Positions 36,001-45,207 are shown, counted from the stretch's first letter. The stretch is 64,000 nt of DNA from Bemisia tabaci (GCF_918797505.1 NC_092795.1:35513131-35577130), one strand, 5' to 3'. Notes: generated by a model from the sequence alone, not told the origin. Made by a program: numbers and translations.

Positions 36001-36163
36001 GTTAAACGCCCAGTACCCTGTCGAATGTGGTTCTAGTTATTCTTTTATTCAACAGCATGTGTTTAAGATAGATATAAAATCTAATAGTAAATCTTATAGG
36101 GCAGTAAATGATTTAATCAACAGCTTAAATTGCATTTCCGCCTCCGACTCTAGTTCAAGTTAA
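30008..36163 (+). CDS. SAM-domain accessory protein of the transposon (five exons, 332 aa)
   Basis: Spliced model: exons 30008-30074, 32030-32136, 32621-32764, 33712-33886 and 35658-36163. All introns have GT and AG borders, with donors gtacgt, gtgagt, gtatgt and gtatga and acceptors such as ttttcgcag, ctcttttcag and ttttttcag. The joined length is 999 bases with no internal stop, and reading phase is kept at every junction. Residues 1-58 look like a sterile alpha motif: VERLLQQVGLPGLLDKF, then acidic turn, then EDLSGIVPMGLALRFF. They contain a C33-x2-C36 pair. Residues 59-106 are Ser/Asp-rich linker. 107-164 includes a helical charged segment. 165-332 has a Leu-rich start (VLALVLLPLL) and a Ser-rich C-terminus. 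SAM domains mediate protein-protein contact, so a partner role to the transposase is plausible but inferred. The stop lies 58 bases before the transposase ATG. Confidence 0.75.
30888..31003. mobile_element. Family C foldback element, copy C1 (intron 1)
   Basis: A 116-bp element with arms 'ctgcgggtcgattgttgaat' and the inverse 'aacaatcgacccgc'. It lies wholly inside intron 1 of the SAM-domain gene. The second copy (56379-56494) is about 85% similar by eye. Confidence 0.8.
31129..31560. mobile_element. Foldback element N in intron 1
   Basis: Left arm TGTGATGCGATGTGGGAAAA plus 'gggacc', right arm inverse 'ggtcccttttccctgatcg' plus 'tatcaca'. The 26-bp terminal repeats enclose a 380-bp middle. 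The opposing 99- and 66-codon frames inside have no recognisable domain. Superfamily not assigned. Confidence 0.7.
33130..33660. other. Intron 3 low-complexity stretch
   Basis: Contains a C-tract at 33306-33314 and 'ccccccctcc' near 33440. Phrases such as 'atacagggtattccaggccaccc' resemble ends of common insect repeats, but I could not find a matching inverse end. No coding exon is supported here. Confidence 0.35.
34041..34865. mobile_element. Long inverted-repeat element L in intron 4
   Basis: Arms of about 220 bases: 'tcgtgcattactggaagaaa' at the left is answered by 'ttccagaaatgcacga' at the right. A G-tract of about 13 in the left arm faces a C-tract in the right arm. Inside are two roughly similar segments ('cctgcctttcaaatttggcc' and 'cctgcctttcaaatctggcc' near 34410 and 34565). 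It sits wholly within intron 4, leaving the reading frame untouched. Confidence 0.85.
35339..35450. repeat. Short inverted repeat M in intron 4
   Basis: 'aatggggttgtttccaggtg' and its exact inverse 'cacctggaaacaaccccatt' (plus 'taa'/'tta') bracket about 66 bases, forming a 23-bp stem. It may be a very small non-autonomous element. Confidence 0.75.
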
Positions 36164-36199
36164 CTTAATTTTTATTGTAATTTTATCATTAGGTATTTT

Positions 36200-36221
36200 G
36201 TATTTTTTTTTGCTCTAGACC
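36200..36221 (+). promoter_or_regulatory. Likely splice acceptor just before the transposase ATG
   Basis: A T-run followed by 'gctctag' stands directly before 'accATG'. This is a strong pyrimidine tract plus AG. It would join an upstream exon to ACC-ATG at 36219. Gene 1 exons 2 and 3 both end in phase 0, so splicing to this site would be in frame with the transposase. Confidence 0.5.
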
Positions 36222-38684
36222 ATGCCTTCTTGTTACGTATGTAAGCAATTTTTTAACGTTAAAGCGCTGAAAACACATTTAAAGTTAATTCATGGTAAAC
36301 AGCCTCTCACAGATAGTGTAAAGTGTAATGAGTGCAAGCAGCCATTTTCATGCATGAAATATTTGTTTAATCATTTCCCCCGTTGCTGTAGAAGAAGTGT
36401 ATCTGGTGTTGAAGATTTTGCACACGCAGGCTTCTCCAATTCGTTAAATGAACCTTCCTCTAATGACATTATCGATGATCATGGTGTCCTAAGTAATGAA
36501 CCTTTGGATGATGTGGAGATGTCCGACTTATCTGAAGCCTCGATTAATCCCCTATCTCAGATGAGTGAAGAAGCTGCTTTGTTCTTGGCTAAATTGTACT
36601 CTAGTGTGTCTATACCGCGGAACTTCATCCAAATAGTTGTCGATGAAGCTTCTAGCTTGTTTGATTCAACGGCACAAATAATGAAAGATAAACTCGAAAT
36701 TTTACTGCCGGGGGTATCTGATAATATAGAAGTTCAAAATCTGTTAGAGAAATTGGGCAATCCTTTTAGTGCCTTAGGGACAGAGTATAAGAGGTTAAAA
36801 CATTTTGAAAAGCAAGGGACTTATATTCCACCATTTGAATTTAACATAGCTGGTCAACGAACAGATCAAAAGTATGTGAAGGGAGAAGCTCTAAGAGTAC
36901 CTGTGCCTGTCACGGGTCAGTTCATATCTCCCAAACGTATTTTGGAGAGACTCTTAGGTGAATCCACTTTCCTTAATGAGGTCCTGGAGTACAATAACAA
37001 ACTTATCAACTCAGATCACTCTCTTCTTTCTAACTTCATTCAAGGCAGGTATTGGCGAGAAAAATTGCTTAGGCACCCAGGAAAAACCATCCTCCCGATT
37101 TTCATCTTTGTAGACGAGTTTGAAGTGACTAACCCTATCGGACCAAGTAAAACGGTCCATAAATTGGGAGGCGCTTACATGACAATGCCTTGCATCCCCC
37201 CTCACTTACGGTCAAAACTTAAGTACGTATTTGTTGTTTTACTATTCCATAGTGCAGATCGTAAGACTTTCGGCAATGAAGCAGTGTTTCGACTTTTAAT
37301 AAAGGAGCTAAATGAACTAGCCACAGAAGGTATAGAATTTAAGATCAACTCATTCTCAAGAACAATTTTTTTTCATCTTGCCTTACTTCAGGGTGACAAC
37401 CTTGGTCTTCACCAGTTGATTGACTTTGCCGAAGGTTTTACGGCTAATTTTCCCTGCAGAATTTGTAACATACATAGGAACAACTTGCACTCTGATTTAG
37501 AGGAAAATCCAGGCCTACTGCGAACTGTTGAGTCTTACGAGAGAGATCTGGTAACAAACGATCTTTCACAAACTGGAGTAAGATCCAATTCTATTTGGAA
37601 CAAGGTATATGATTTTCATGTAACCACGTCGGTTGCTGTTGACAGCTTTCATGATTTGCTCGAAGGCATTTGCCACTATGATATGACTCTAATTCTCACA
37701 AATTTCATTTTTGAGGAAAAGTATTTTGATATGGACAAGTTTAATTTGCGCTTAGAAAGTTTTGATTTTGGGTTAATAGATAAGCGAAGTAGACCTCCCT
37801 TGCAGTCTAAATCAGATGTTGAAAAAGGTAAATTGAGTATGTCTGCGCATCAAATGTTAATCTTTTGTAAGTATTTTGGTATTATGTTTTGTGACTGTGA
37901 AATTCCAGAAGATGATCCTTTTTGGCTCTTGTATTTAAGTCTACGAAGCATCTTAGACATTGTTTTGTCTAAAAATGTCCAGGAAGAGTGCGAAATTCAA
38001 CTGAAAGTGTATATTAGAGATCACCATAAATTATATTTGCAGTGTTCAAAAGCTAATTTAAAAAACAAGTTTCATCACTTAGTACACTATCCTAGGTATC
38101 TGAAGTTATTTGCCAGCTTTCTTGATATGTGGGTGATGAGACTAGAAGCTAAACATATGACATCTAAGTTAATTGCATATTCGGTCACCACCAGAAGAAA
38201 TATATGTCTCACCCTTGCGATTAGGCTAATGTTATTGCTTAATTGGTTCTTCATTTCCAGAACGTCCGACACGCATGGCATTCTGACTGGACCTGGAAGT
38301 TTAATTTCAGTTTCGGCCTTAGATAATTATGAGTGTGTAAAAAAATATGTTCCTGTAGAATTTAAGGAATTGTACAAGTGTTCTTGGGCAAATGTTGACT
38401 CTGTAGAATACAAGCCCAAAATGATAGTAATTTATGAATACCAGGATTTTTCTCCAGTTTTTGCCATGATTGAACAGGTTTTAGTTCATAATTACTCCTC
38501 ACTTCACTTTAACTGTCGTAAAATAAGAACCTTATATCTTGACAACGATTGTGCCGGATACTGTGTAGACGTCCTTTCAGATGATTTTATTTTTATTAAC
38601 CAAGAGAAACTTGTTTATGAGCAACCCTTGTGTTTGTCACGTACCTATGATAACAGACAAATGATTACATTCATGGGTTTGTAG
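36222..38684 (+). CDS. tnp2-type (CMC) transposase with N-terminal zinc fingers, 820 aa
   Basis: Cuts and joins the transposon DNA in the nucleus (family role of tnp2 / Transposase_21 proteins). Residues 4-24 form a C2H2 finger (C4-x2-C7...H19-x4-H24). Residues 35-55 form a second finger of C-x2-C...H-x3-C type. An acidic Ser/Asp-rich linker follows (about 60-115). The catalytic core shows IFVDEFEVTNPIG with D298, LLQGDNLGLH with D392, then C412-x2-C415, then VDSFHDLLEGI (D474, H477, E481). Further on come HHLVHYPRYL and RLEAKH (E642, H645), which correspond to the conserved blocks of the family. D298, D392 and either E481 or E642 are my candidate metal ligands; an alignment would be needed to choose. 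The frame has no stop or frameshift, so the enzyme may be functional or only recently silenced. The ATG at 36222 is preferred because it begins right at the first finger. Confidence 0.9.
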   Translation: MPSCYVCKQFFNVKALKTHLKLIHGKQPLTDSVKCNECKQPFSCMKYLFNHFPRCCRRSVSGVEDFAHAGFSNSLNEPSSNDIIDDHGVLSNEPLDDVEMSDLSEASINPLSQMSEEAALFLAKLYSSVSIPRNFIQIVVDEASSLFDSTAQIMKDKLEILLPGVSDNIEVQNLLEKLGNPFSALGTEYKRLKHFEKQGTYIPPFEFNIAGQRTDQKYVKGEALRVPVPVTGQFISPKRILERLLGESTFLNEVLEYNNKLINSDHSLLSNFIQGRYWREKLLRHPGKTILPIFIFVDEFEVTNPIGPSKTVHKLGGAYMTMPCIPPHLRSKLKYVFVVLLFHSADRKTFGNEAVFRLLIKELNELATEGIEFKINSFSRTIFFHLALLQGDNLGLHQLIDFAEGFTANFPCRICNIHRNNLHSDLEENPGLLRTVESYERDLVTNDLSQTGVRSNSIWNKVYDFHVTTSVAVDSFHDLLEGICHYDMTLILTNFIFEEKYFDMDKFNLRLESFDFGLIDKRSRPPLQSKSDVEKGKLSMSAHQMLIFCKYFGIMFCDCEIPEDDPFWLLYLSLRSILDIVLSKNVQEECEIQLKVYIRDHHKLYLQCSKANLKNKFHHLVHYPRYLKLFASFLDMWVMRLEAKHMTSKLIAYSVTTRRNICLTLAIRLMLLLNWFFISRTSDTHGILTGPGSLISVSALDNYECVKKYVPVEFKELYKCSWANVDSVEYKPKMIVIYEYQDFSPVFAMIEQVLVHNYSSLHFNCRKIRTLYLDNDCAGYCVDVLSDDFIFINQEKLVYEQPLCLSRTYDNRQMITFMGL

Positions 38685-39540
38685 ATAGAATCTCCCTTTT
38701 GTAGAAGGTTTGTTTATTGTAAAGCTCATTGAGTTTATCAGGAAGGAAGCAACTGGCAAGAATTTGAAACTTGGAAAAAGAGGTTTTAACTTTTATTTTT
38801 CCAAGTGACTCCATGTAAAAAATTCATTTTGACCCCTTTTTTCACAAACTAGATTCTTTTTAAGGCCGAAGAATTTTTGGTACAAGAAAATGTTCAGTTT
38901 GTTGAGCTCCAAACCTTTCACAACTCAATTTTTCGCAATATTTAGGTTAGTTCCTTTCTGATAAACTCTGTTCAATTTATGCTCATTCATTAAAAGAAAA
39001 AGAGAAAAAATTTAAACTTACGCAATGTATGTAGAATTTCCTTTGTTTGAAAGGCTTGTTTTACTGTAAAGCCAAATAACCAAACATCATCTGTTCCGGT
39101 GTGCGATTGTGATATTAAATTTAATTGTTTCAATAATCATTTGGTTCACTGTGTAAATATGATCTGATAGCCTCTGAACATTCAAACCCATTTGAATGTT
39201 ATGAATTTAGTATTGTAACTTATGCCCCTCGTTCCAAAAAATTATAAATTACGCAATGTATATAGAATTTCCTTTGTTTGGAAATATTTCTTACGTTTAA
39301 AGACCAAAAGCCAAATAATATCTGTTCAGGGGCTAATGCTCACCCATTCAAAGGGAAAAAATTGAAACCAAAGCAATGCCTTAGAATTTCCTTTATTAGG
39401 AAGGTTTGTTTCACTTTCAAGCCTGCGAAACATCAAAAATTGTTTACTCAGGTGTATAACTGTGGTAGTTAATTTAATTGCTTTAATAAATACTCGGTTT
39501 GTTGTATAAAAATGTTTTTTACTTTCCTCAGAGAATTCAA
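38685..39540 (+). repeat. Diverged repeats in the transposase 3' region
   Basis: The phrase 'tagaatttcctttgtttgaa' and relatives begin at 38685, 39032, 39263 and 39382. Three copies are preceded by 'gcaatg', and each is followed by 'ggtttgtttcac.gtaaagcc' and often 'ctgttcagg'. Intervals are irregular (347, 231, 119). They start inside or just after the stop codon and could be 3'-UTR duplications or subterminal protein-binding repeats. Confidence 0.65.
39485..39490 (+). terminator. Candidate polyadenylation signal
   Basis: First AATAAA downstream of the transposase stop, about 800 bases after it. Further AATAAA words occur at 39644-39660 and 39828-39845, so the real 3' end is uncertain. Confidence 0.35.
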
Positions 39541-39935
39541 ATAAATATAATGTTAACAACTTGCTGTTGCACAGTTTCATAAGTAAGATTTTTTCATTAA
39601 ATTGACCAGGAAATCGTTCAGCTTTTTTAATTCCTGTTTCAAAAAAATAAATAAATAAAGCTCTTAAAGTTTAACTGTATCTGATTGAATGAAATAAGAG
39701 CTTCTCTCGTACACAGACAAAATGAAAGTGCTATAAAACACTGGTTTTTGTGGCCTCAAGTGTAATAGTGTACTTATTTTGGCGCCCGTTTTCTTTCAAG
39801 CCAGTTTTAGATTCACGTTTTCCTGTTAAGAAAATAAAAAAAATAAATGAAGTCCCAAGTAATAAGTGCAGTCTGGGTAATTCATACGCAGTTCAACACA
39901 AATAATTGAGCGCTCAGTTTCATATTTTTCTTTGC

Positions 39936-39963
39936 AAAAAAAAAAAAAAAAAAAAAAAAAAAA
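39936..39963. repeat. A-run of about 27
   Basis: Uninterrupted adenines inside the 3' non-coding part of the large transposon. It could be simple slippage or the tail of an old retroposed piece; no duplication was found to decide. Confidence 0.6.
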
Positions 39964-40297
39964 TAGGTAAAAGAAAGGAACAAAAGTTAGCACTTAATTT
40001 TTTGTGTTTAATTGTATGAATTATGCAGATTTCCTCTGCTCCAGATCAATCCAAGGTGAGAAGCAGGAAATTAAAACAGTGAAGTACCTACAACGGGTAT
40101 TATTCCCAGTGGCGGTACAGGATTATTCTTCATTTGGGCCAATGGGTAATTCCAGTGAGCGAGACAGGCGGCTGGGATTGAGGTGACCGGCCGAGATAAA
40201 AGTAACGGCGCCACTTACAGGGTAGCACCCGCTGCAGGGACGGTATGCCGTTCGCGGCGGCCGGACAAACACATAGTGGTGCCCAGACTGTGCCGCC

Positions 40298-40350
40298 TCG
40301 GAACGCTGGACAGTACCGGTGAATTTCACCGGTACTGTCCAGCGTTCCGA
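40298..40350. repeat. 53-bp perfect palindrome near the transposon right end
   Basis: Two perfect 26-base arms around a single T, centred on 'accggtgaatttcaccggt'. It sits about 92 bases inside the right terminus, in a GC-rich stretch that also repeats 'gcgcccggtga' at 40384 and 40407. A subterminal hairpin or a site for a dimeric protein are both possible. Confidence 0.9.
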
Positions 40351-40442
40351 TGCGGTATTCTTCTGTAGCGCCATAATCACCGGCGCGCCCGGTGACACAC
40401 ACGGGTGCGCCCGGTGATCCGCACCGTACATTTTTCTCCGTG

Positions 40443-42820
40443 CACCGAACGCCTCAATTTTCAAAACTTTCACTGACTTTCAATGCAACCTATAATCTCC
40501 TCGAGTTAAAATTGACCAAAATCAAATTGATCGACGAAATCAAAGCACAAAATTTTACTTCCTTAACTTTTTTGAGGTTATATAGTAAATGACGCAAAAG
40601 AGAGGCTTGTAACACCGGATACGGTTTGCGCTTACGGTTACTGCGCACATAACTGTAACATTAATGAACAAATGAATCGTATTCGACACATCAAATAGGT
40701 GATATTGTATCGATATCGATTGGTTCAACATATAAATATAGCCTTAAAATTCAATAGAGTAATCTGAGTACAAAAGGGAAATGAAGAGTGAAATTATTAT
40801 GAATTTTCTCATTTGCAGCTTTTCTAACTTAAATCCTAAAATTTTTGTTTCGGGTTATGTTAGATTATTTTGAACCAAAAGATACATCGAACCGCTATCG
40901 AATACGATCGATAGATGAATAAAATATAAATCGACTCGAATTCGCAAACGATCGGCGCGACAGTACGCCCTGTCCTCAGCGTGACCTGACCTTCACCCAA
41001 CAATAGCGAAAATCGAACTTCCGGGAACGGACCTCACAACAAAAAAGGTTCCTGCTTACACTCACTTCCGTTTCAGAGCCGTATTTGCTAAAATAGCAAC
41101 ACACCCGTGAAATGAATCGTGCTCGTCCAACTCCTGTGGTTTAATGGTTGGCATGCTTGACCACAAATCGAAATTTGCATTACAACTGTAGCGGAGGTCA
41201 TAAATCTGCACAGTTTACAATAGACTATTTGACAGAATGTAAACATAAGTTTTTCAACATGTATTTCCTCTTTAAAAATTCAAGCGCAGTACGTTTCGTT
41301 ATTGAAAAGGTTCAAAATCAACAAATGATAAAGGGTTTAAAGTTGATAATGAACATTTAAAACAGTGATTCCTAATGTTCAGCTCACGAGAAGACCACCA
41401 TCAACGCAGCTCAAATTAACCATTGAAAACAATTGTATTTTGATAGATGATTAAGTTGAGTCGTGGTGTATCAACATTCATACTGATGTGTATTGAGAAC
41501 GTAAAATTTTCCATTCGATTTACTCATTTTCAAATGCTCAATTCTAAAACAACGGCTTCAGCCGAAACGACCATAGTTAATACATTAAGGATTGACTGAT
41601 GAAAAACCGGAAAGAAAAAGATGCTTCCCTTAACATATTTGTAGTAAGATATTTTGGTTTTTAAAAAAAACAAAAGAAAAAGAAAAAAGAAAGCGCCTTT
41701 AACTTTTAAACGTCAAATTCGTACCGCTGTTATAACCAATTTAACCTTAAAGAAATATTCTATTGTGAAAAACACTAAAATTACTTCGGTGAGCAACTTG
41801 ATACAAGTAGACTTTTGTTTTTTTGGCAAGCAAAAAATTTGAACTGACGAACACAACAAACGACGTATAGTCCTCGTATTCGAGCTAAATTTGGGATTAT
41901 TTGCCGTTACCACGGTATTTCACATACAATTTTGAGTTTGAGGAAAACCGGTGCTAATTTTCTACCCTGTCTAGTGGTCTAGTGTGGCTTTCATTACAAT
42001 GGGTTCGTGCACGAATCATCTTACATGGTTAAGTTGTAAAGGCGGGTTACGTGAAACGATTTTATGCGAGAACAACTAACCCGTTTGTATGTACATGCAT
42101 CATCCGCAGATATTTGTCCCTCCAAAGTAAGACTAGAGGAACAGTTCGTTTTAAACACTTCAAACATAAAATGGAAGTTGTAGAAAAATGCATTTAATTC
42201 GATTAAGAATTTGTATGGATACTTCTTGAGTGCGCACCGGTAGCCGCGTAATATGAGCAGTGAGCACTGCTATCTTTCACGCTGACGTCACATGCCGATA
42301 AATCACTGATTCATTGACTGATTAATTCAACTCGGCGCGTTTATCGAGTTTCACTCGATTCGATGACTCCAGGTATTTGCATGACAAGTGCGCCAAGTGC
42401 GAGAGTCTAACGTTTTCCCCGCTATCATAGAAGCCGTGTTCACGTCTAGCTGTCACGACGCATTACGTGCGTCACGTCATGACGTCATCCGGCGCCGAAA
42501 GAGCACTCGCTTCGCTAGCGGGAGTTACGCCGCGGGAGACTCACCTATGTTGCCAACTGTTGAATTGATTGAATAATCCAAAAAACTTCATCCGTTAAAA
42601 CACAGATGTGTTGATAAAGCAACGCTAAGGTGCGTTATAGAAATCCGGTAGTTTAGTGCTGGAAAAGCCTAAAGCAATAAAACTGCTTGCATCTCACGTT
42701 GTGCACCGGGGTAGGGAAATGTGCGGAAATCCCCGGTGTACCCAATTTCCACACATTACCGGAGGTTCGACACCAAGAAAATACGACTTTTCAAGGACTT
42801 AAGCGCGAACCATGGTATAT
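40443..42820. other. No protein gene seen
   Basis: Short frames only. Contains the tRNA-like segment listed separately and a GC/CpG-rich patch at 42420-42540 around 'cacgtcatgacgtcatccgg'. The rest is AT-rich. Confidence 0.4.
41131..41165 (+). pseudogene. tRNA-Gln-like 5' half
   Basis: 'ctcctgtggtttaatggttg' followed by 'gcatgcttgac' resembles the acceptor and D-arm of eukaryotic tRNA-Gln, with a good internal A box (tggtttaatgg). The following bases do not form an anticodon arm, and no B box (GGTTCGA) appears at the right distance. A truncated tRNA pseudogene or the head of a tRNA-derived SINE are both possible. Confidence 0.35.
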
Positions 42821-42930
42821 GCGCAATGCATGAAGTATCCTGCAGACTTGTAAGGCGCTATACTAGGCGTTGCGCGCACGGTGCTGAGCGCGCAATGCAT
42901 GAAGTATCCTGCGATCTTGTAAGGCGCTAT
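42821..42930. repeat. Two tandem copies of a 69-bp unit
   Basis: 'gcgcaatgcatgaagtatcc' starts at 42821 and again at 42890. Both continue 'tgc.ga.cttgtaaggcgcta'. The second unit is cut short. The unit is GC-richer than its surroundings. Confidence 0.85.
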
Positions 42931-43421
42931 TTTGCATTTTGCTAAGCCGATACCTCCCCGTTGTATACTCTACGGGTTATTTCATGTAGAAGAGTGATCA
43001 AAATCAGAAACATCACTACTTTAAATGAAATAAACGAAGAGCTCGAGAACACCGATTTGCTGAAAATAACAGGATTTTACTACGGCATTTTAAGATAAGT
43101 TCACTTATTTGAATCAGCGTGAGAACATTTTAATGCTGAAATTACTTGTTATGTAGTGTCGAATGTACCTAATGTTTAAATTTACCCCCCAAGGCCCCCC
43201 GGAACAACTCCGAGAAATGTGCTACGGGTTGCGTTTTTAGTGATTTTTCGTCGAAAATCCGAAATTTTGACCGAAAAGTGGCAGTAGTTAGGATCATCGT
43301 AGGCGGATGAAATTTTTTGTGGACTCTTTCGTGCACCAACCACATACTTTCAAGGGGTAGCGAATGTCATGCGCGAAAAACAGTTTTTTTCGCTACACCC
43401 TTCCTCACGTTCCTTCTGCTG
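42931..43421. other. No gene seen
   Basis: No frame above 60 codons apart from overlap with the next element, and no repeat noticed beyond a short 'ccccccaaggccccccgg' patch near 43190. Confidence 0.4.
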
Positions 43422-43673
43422 CACCTCACGGAAGAACGTAACTACATTCCAATGTTGCCAAACTTCCCGTCGTAAATTGCATTTTAACCAAGAAAATCTT
43501 GAACACTTTTTAGGTACTGAAAAATTTAATGTTTCCTCTGATCTCTTACAAAAATCAGAAAATTTTTGGACAAAACACACGGCACGACACACGAGTATTT
43601 TCCAGTAGTAAAAATTAATTTATTTGTCAGTTTGGCAACCTTTGAATGGGGTTACGTTTCTTGAAACGACGAA
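43422..43673. mobile_element. Foldback element U, a distant relative of family B
   Basis: Left arm 'cacggaagaacgtaactaca' continuing 'ttccaatgttgccaaact', right arm 'agtttggcaacctttgaatg' continuing 'gggttacgtttctt'. The order of words (acggaagaacg, then ttgccaaa) follows that of family B (taaggaaaaacg, then gttgccaaat), which suggests common ancestry. Termini are not sharply defined. Confidence 0.6.
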
Positions 43674-44394
43674 CTGTTCAACTTTAGTAGTCAGGCGTTT
43701 GAGTCTCCACTGTGAATACATCCCTCTTTGGTGTGCAGGGTAGAGCCCACTTAACCGTCCAACTTTTGTGCTCATGCGTTTAAGTCTCTGAACTTTTTCG
43801 TGTCTTTTGAGTTCGCTCTGTGCACTTCGAATTTTTGTTCCATTTATTCTATGATTTTTAACCACGCATAAGTGGATATTTTAATTGAGTCCGTTTCGAA
43901 CTATTGCTGGAGCGAAGGGAAAAATTACATCGTCCCAAAAATGGTTCAAAAATTACAATGAGCGAGAGGTCTAAAATTCACTTTCAACTTCACAGCCCGC
44001 GTTTGAACTTCGCGCACTTTTATGCTTCCCTCTTCGAATAGTATACTTCAACGCGGATATGATTTGGAGGCGTTAATTATCGTAACTATGTCAAACTAGT
44101 CTCAAAGTCAAACTATGTTGAGCGTACTATTGAATTTCGCGAGTGGGGTTGGTTAAATTTTTTACTTACCGCCAACCTCATTTACAACCAAACGAAATCC
44201 CTTCCGGACAACAATGCGGTGCGCCTACATCATTCGGTTTTCATGCTGGCAGCAAAGAAGACTACATCAAAAATTCTCGACCCACCTCGGGAGGTGAATG
44301 GATACAAACGCTGGTCAAAATTCATCAACCAACTGAGTTTAGCTCGTGAATTCAGCACAGCGTTCTTCTCCTTCGAGTTATGAGCCCTGCAGAT
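43674..44394. other. No gene seen
   Basis: The 81- and 68-codon frames here have no recognisable domain. Echo of 'ttaagtctctgaac' and 'tttgagtctccac' at 43695-43795 hints at a small decayed duplication. Confidence 0.4.
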
Positions 44395-44672
44395 CTGCGG
44401 GCCGATTATTGAAACTTATAGACAAAGATATATACAAAGACGACAAAAGGGATTGAGAGGGACCGTATTGGTGGAAGCAGGTGGTGGCGATGGACATAGG
44501 AGGTAGGTAATGGACTAACTAACGGCAACCCACCAAGGGCCCGACAGTTAGTCCATCATTTTCTTCTTTAGTCTGTGAGGACCAACCATGTCAACCAATA
44601 AGATCGCTCCATACTCCCTTTGTCTTCTTTGTCTATCGCTTTGTCCATCAGTTTCAATAATCGGCCCGCTGG
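44395..44672. mobile_element. Family D foldback element, copy D2
   Basis: Starts CTGCGGGCCGATTATTGAAA and ends TTTCAATAATCGGCCCGC. These are the cleanest family D ends in the window. The centre has 'ggtaatggactaactaacgg' and 'agttagtccatcatttt', so the core is palindromic too. Confidence 0.85.
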
Positions 44673-44732
44673 TAGGAGACTTTAACCAGATCCACTCGCA
44701 GAAAGCCTTTCGACTCATTGCTTCTTTCTGTT

Positions 44733-44966
44733 CACGGGAAAAAAAAGTCGCATGGATCTAGAGTCCAAACTTTTGAAAACATTGACAAGAAAAAATACTC
44801 TTGATTCAATCGAATTTTTTGCTTGAATCAAAAGGAAATCCGCCTAGATCAAGAGGCTCGGCTCTTCAATTCAAGGCAAAATCGGATAGAATCAAGAGTA
44901 TTTTTTCTTGTCAATATTAAGTATTAAGAGCCTGGACTCTAGATCCAAGTGACTTTTTTTCCAGTG
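44733..44966. mobile_element. Family A hairpin element, copy A9
   Basis: Left tip CACGGG, right tip CCAGTG, TT on both sides (44731-44732, 44967-44968). The subterminal word is changed to 'agtcgcatggatc', mirrored in the right arm as 'gatccaagtgactt'. Parallel changes in both arms suggest a distinct subfamily. Confidence 0.88.
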
Positions 44967-45207
44967 TTCGCTGGATGTACCTTCGTAATTCGAGAAACGG
45001 TCCTATGCCTTGCGGCCCGGTTCAGGGCGGGCTTGGTGCCAATCGCGCTCGGGGTATGAGCCGGCGGCGCGCGCCGGGTCCGCATGAGCGTGCCAGACAT
45101 CCGAACTAAATGAATCGTGCGAGGTGAGTGCATCGCACTGTCGCATGCCAACTTTGAGGTACTTTGAACTCAATGACTGTGCTTACAATGAATTATTCCC
45201 GGCCCCC

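Larger units (their letters stand above)
29540..40442 (+). mobile_element. Probable complete CMC (CACTA/En-Spm-like) DNA transposon, 10.9 kb
   Basis: Left end CACGGAAAAAAAT, right end the inverse of CACGGAGAAAAAT (12 of 13 bases agree). The dinucleotide CA lies outside both ends (29538-29539 and 40443-40444), matching the 2-bp duplications of other CAC-N-G elements in the window. The body holds two plus-strand genes: a five-exon SAM-domain gene and an intact tnp2-type transposase. Beyond the first 13 bases the ends differ, apart from a shared 'cacctcaatc' word near 29730 and, inverted, near 40175. Related elements such as maize En/Spm also encode two proteins and have short terminal repeats with CACTA/CACTG starts; that comparison is family knowledge. 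Completeness is inferred from the ends plus open genes; activity is not shown. Confidence 0.78.

Noticed and set aside
36194..36222. Start of the transposase frame further upstream
   Set aside because: Upstream in-frame sequence is a T-rich intron-like tract with an acceptor; the ATG at 36222 leads straight into the first zinc finger.
40130..40442. A separate small element at the transposon's right end
   Set aside because: No CACGG-type left terminus exists near 40130, while the right terminus pairs with 29540 and gives a matching CA duplication.
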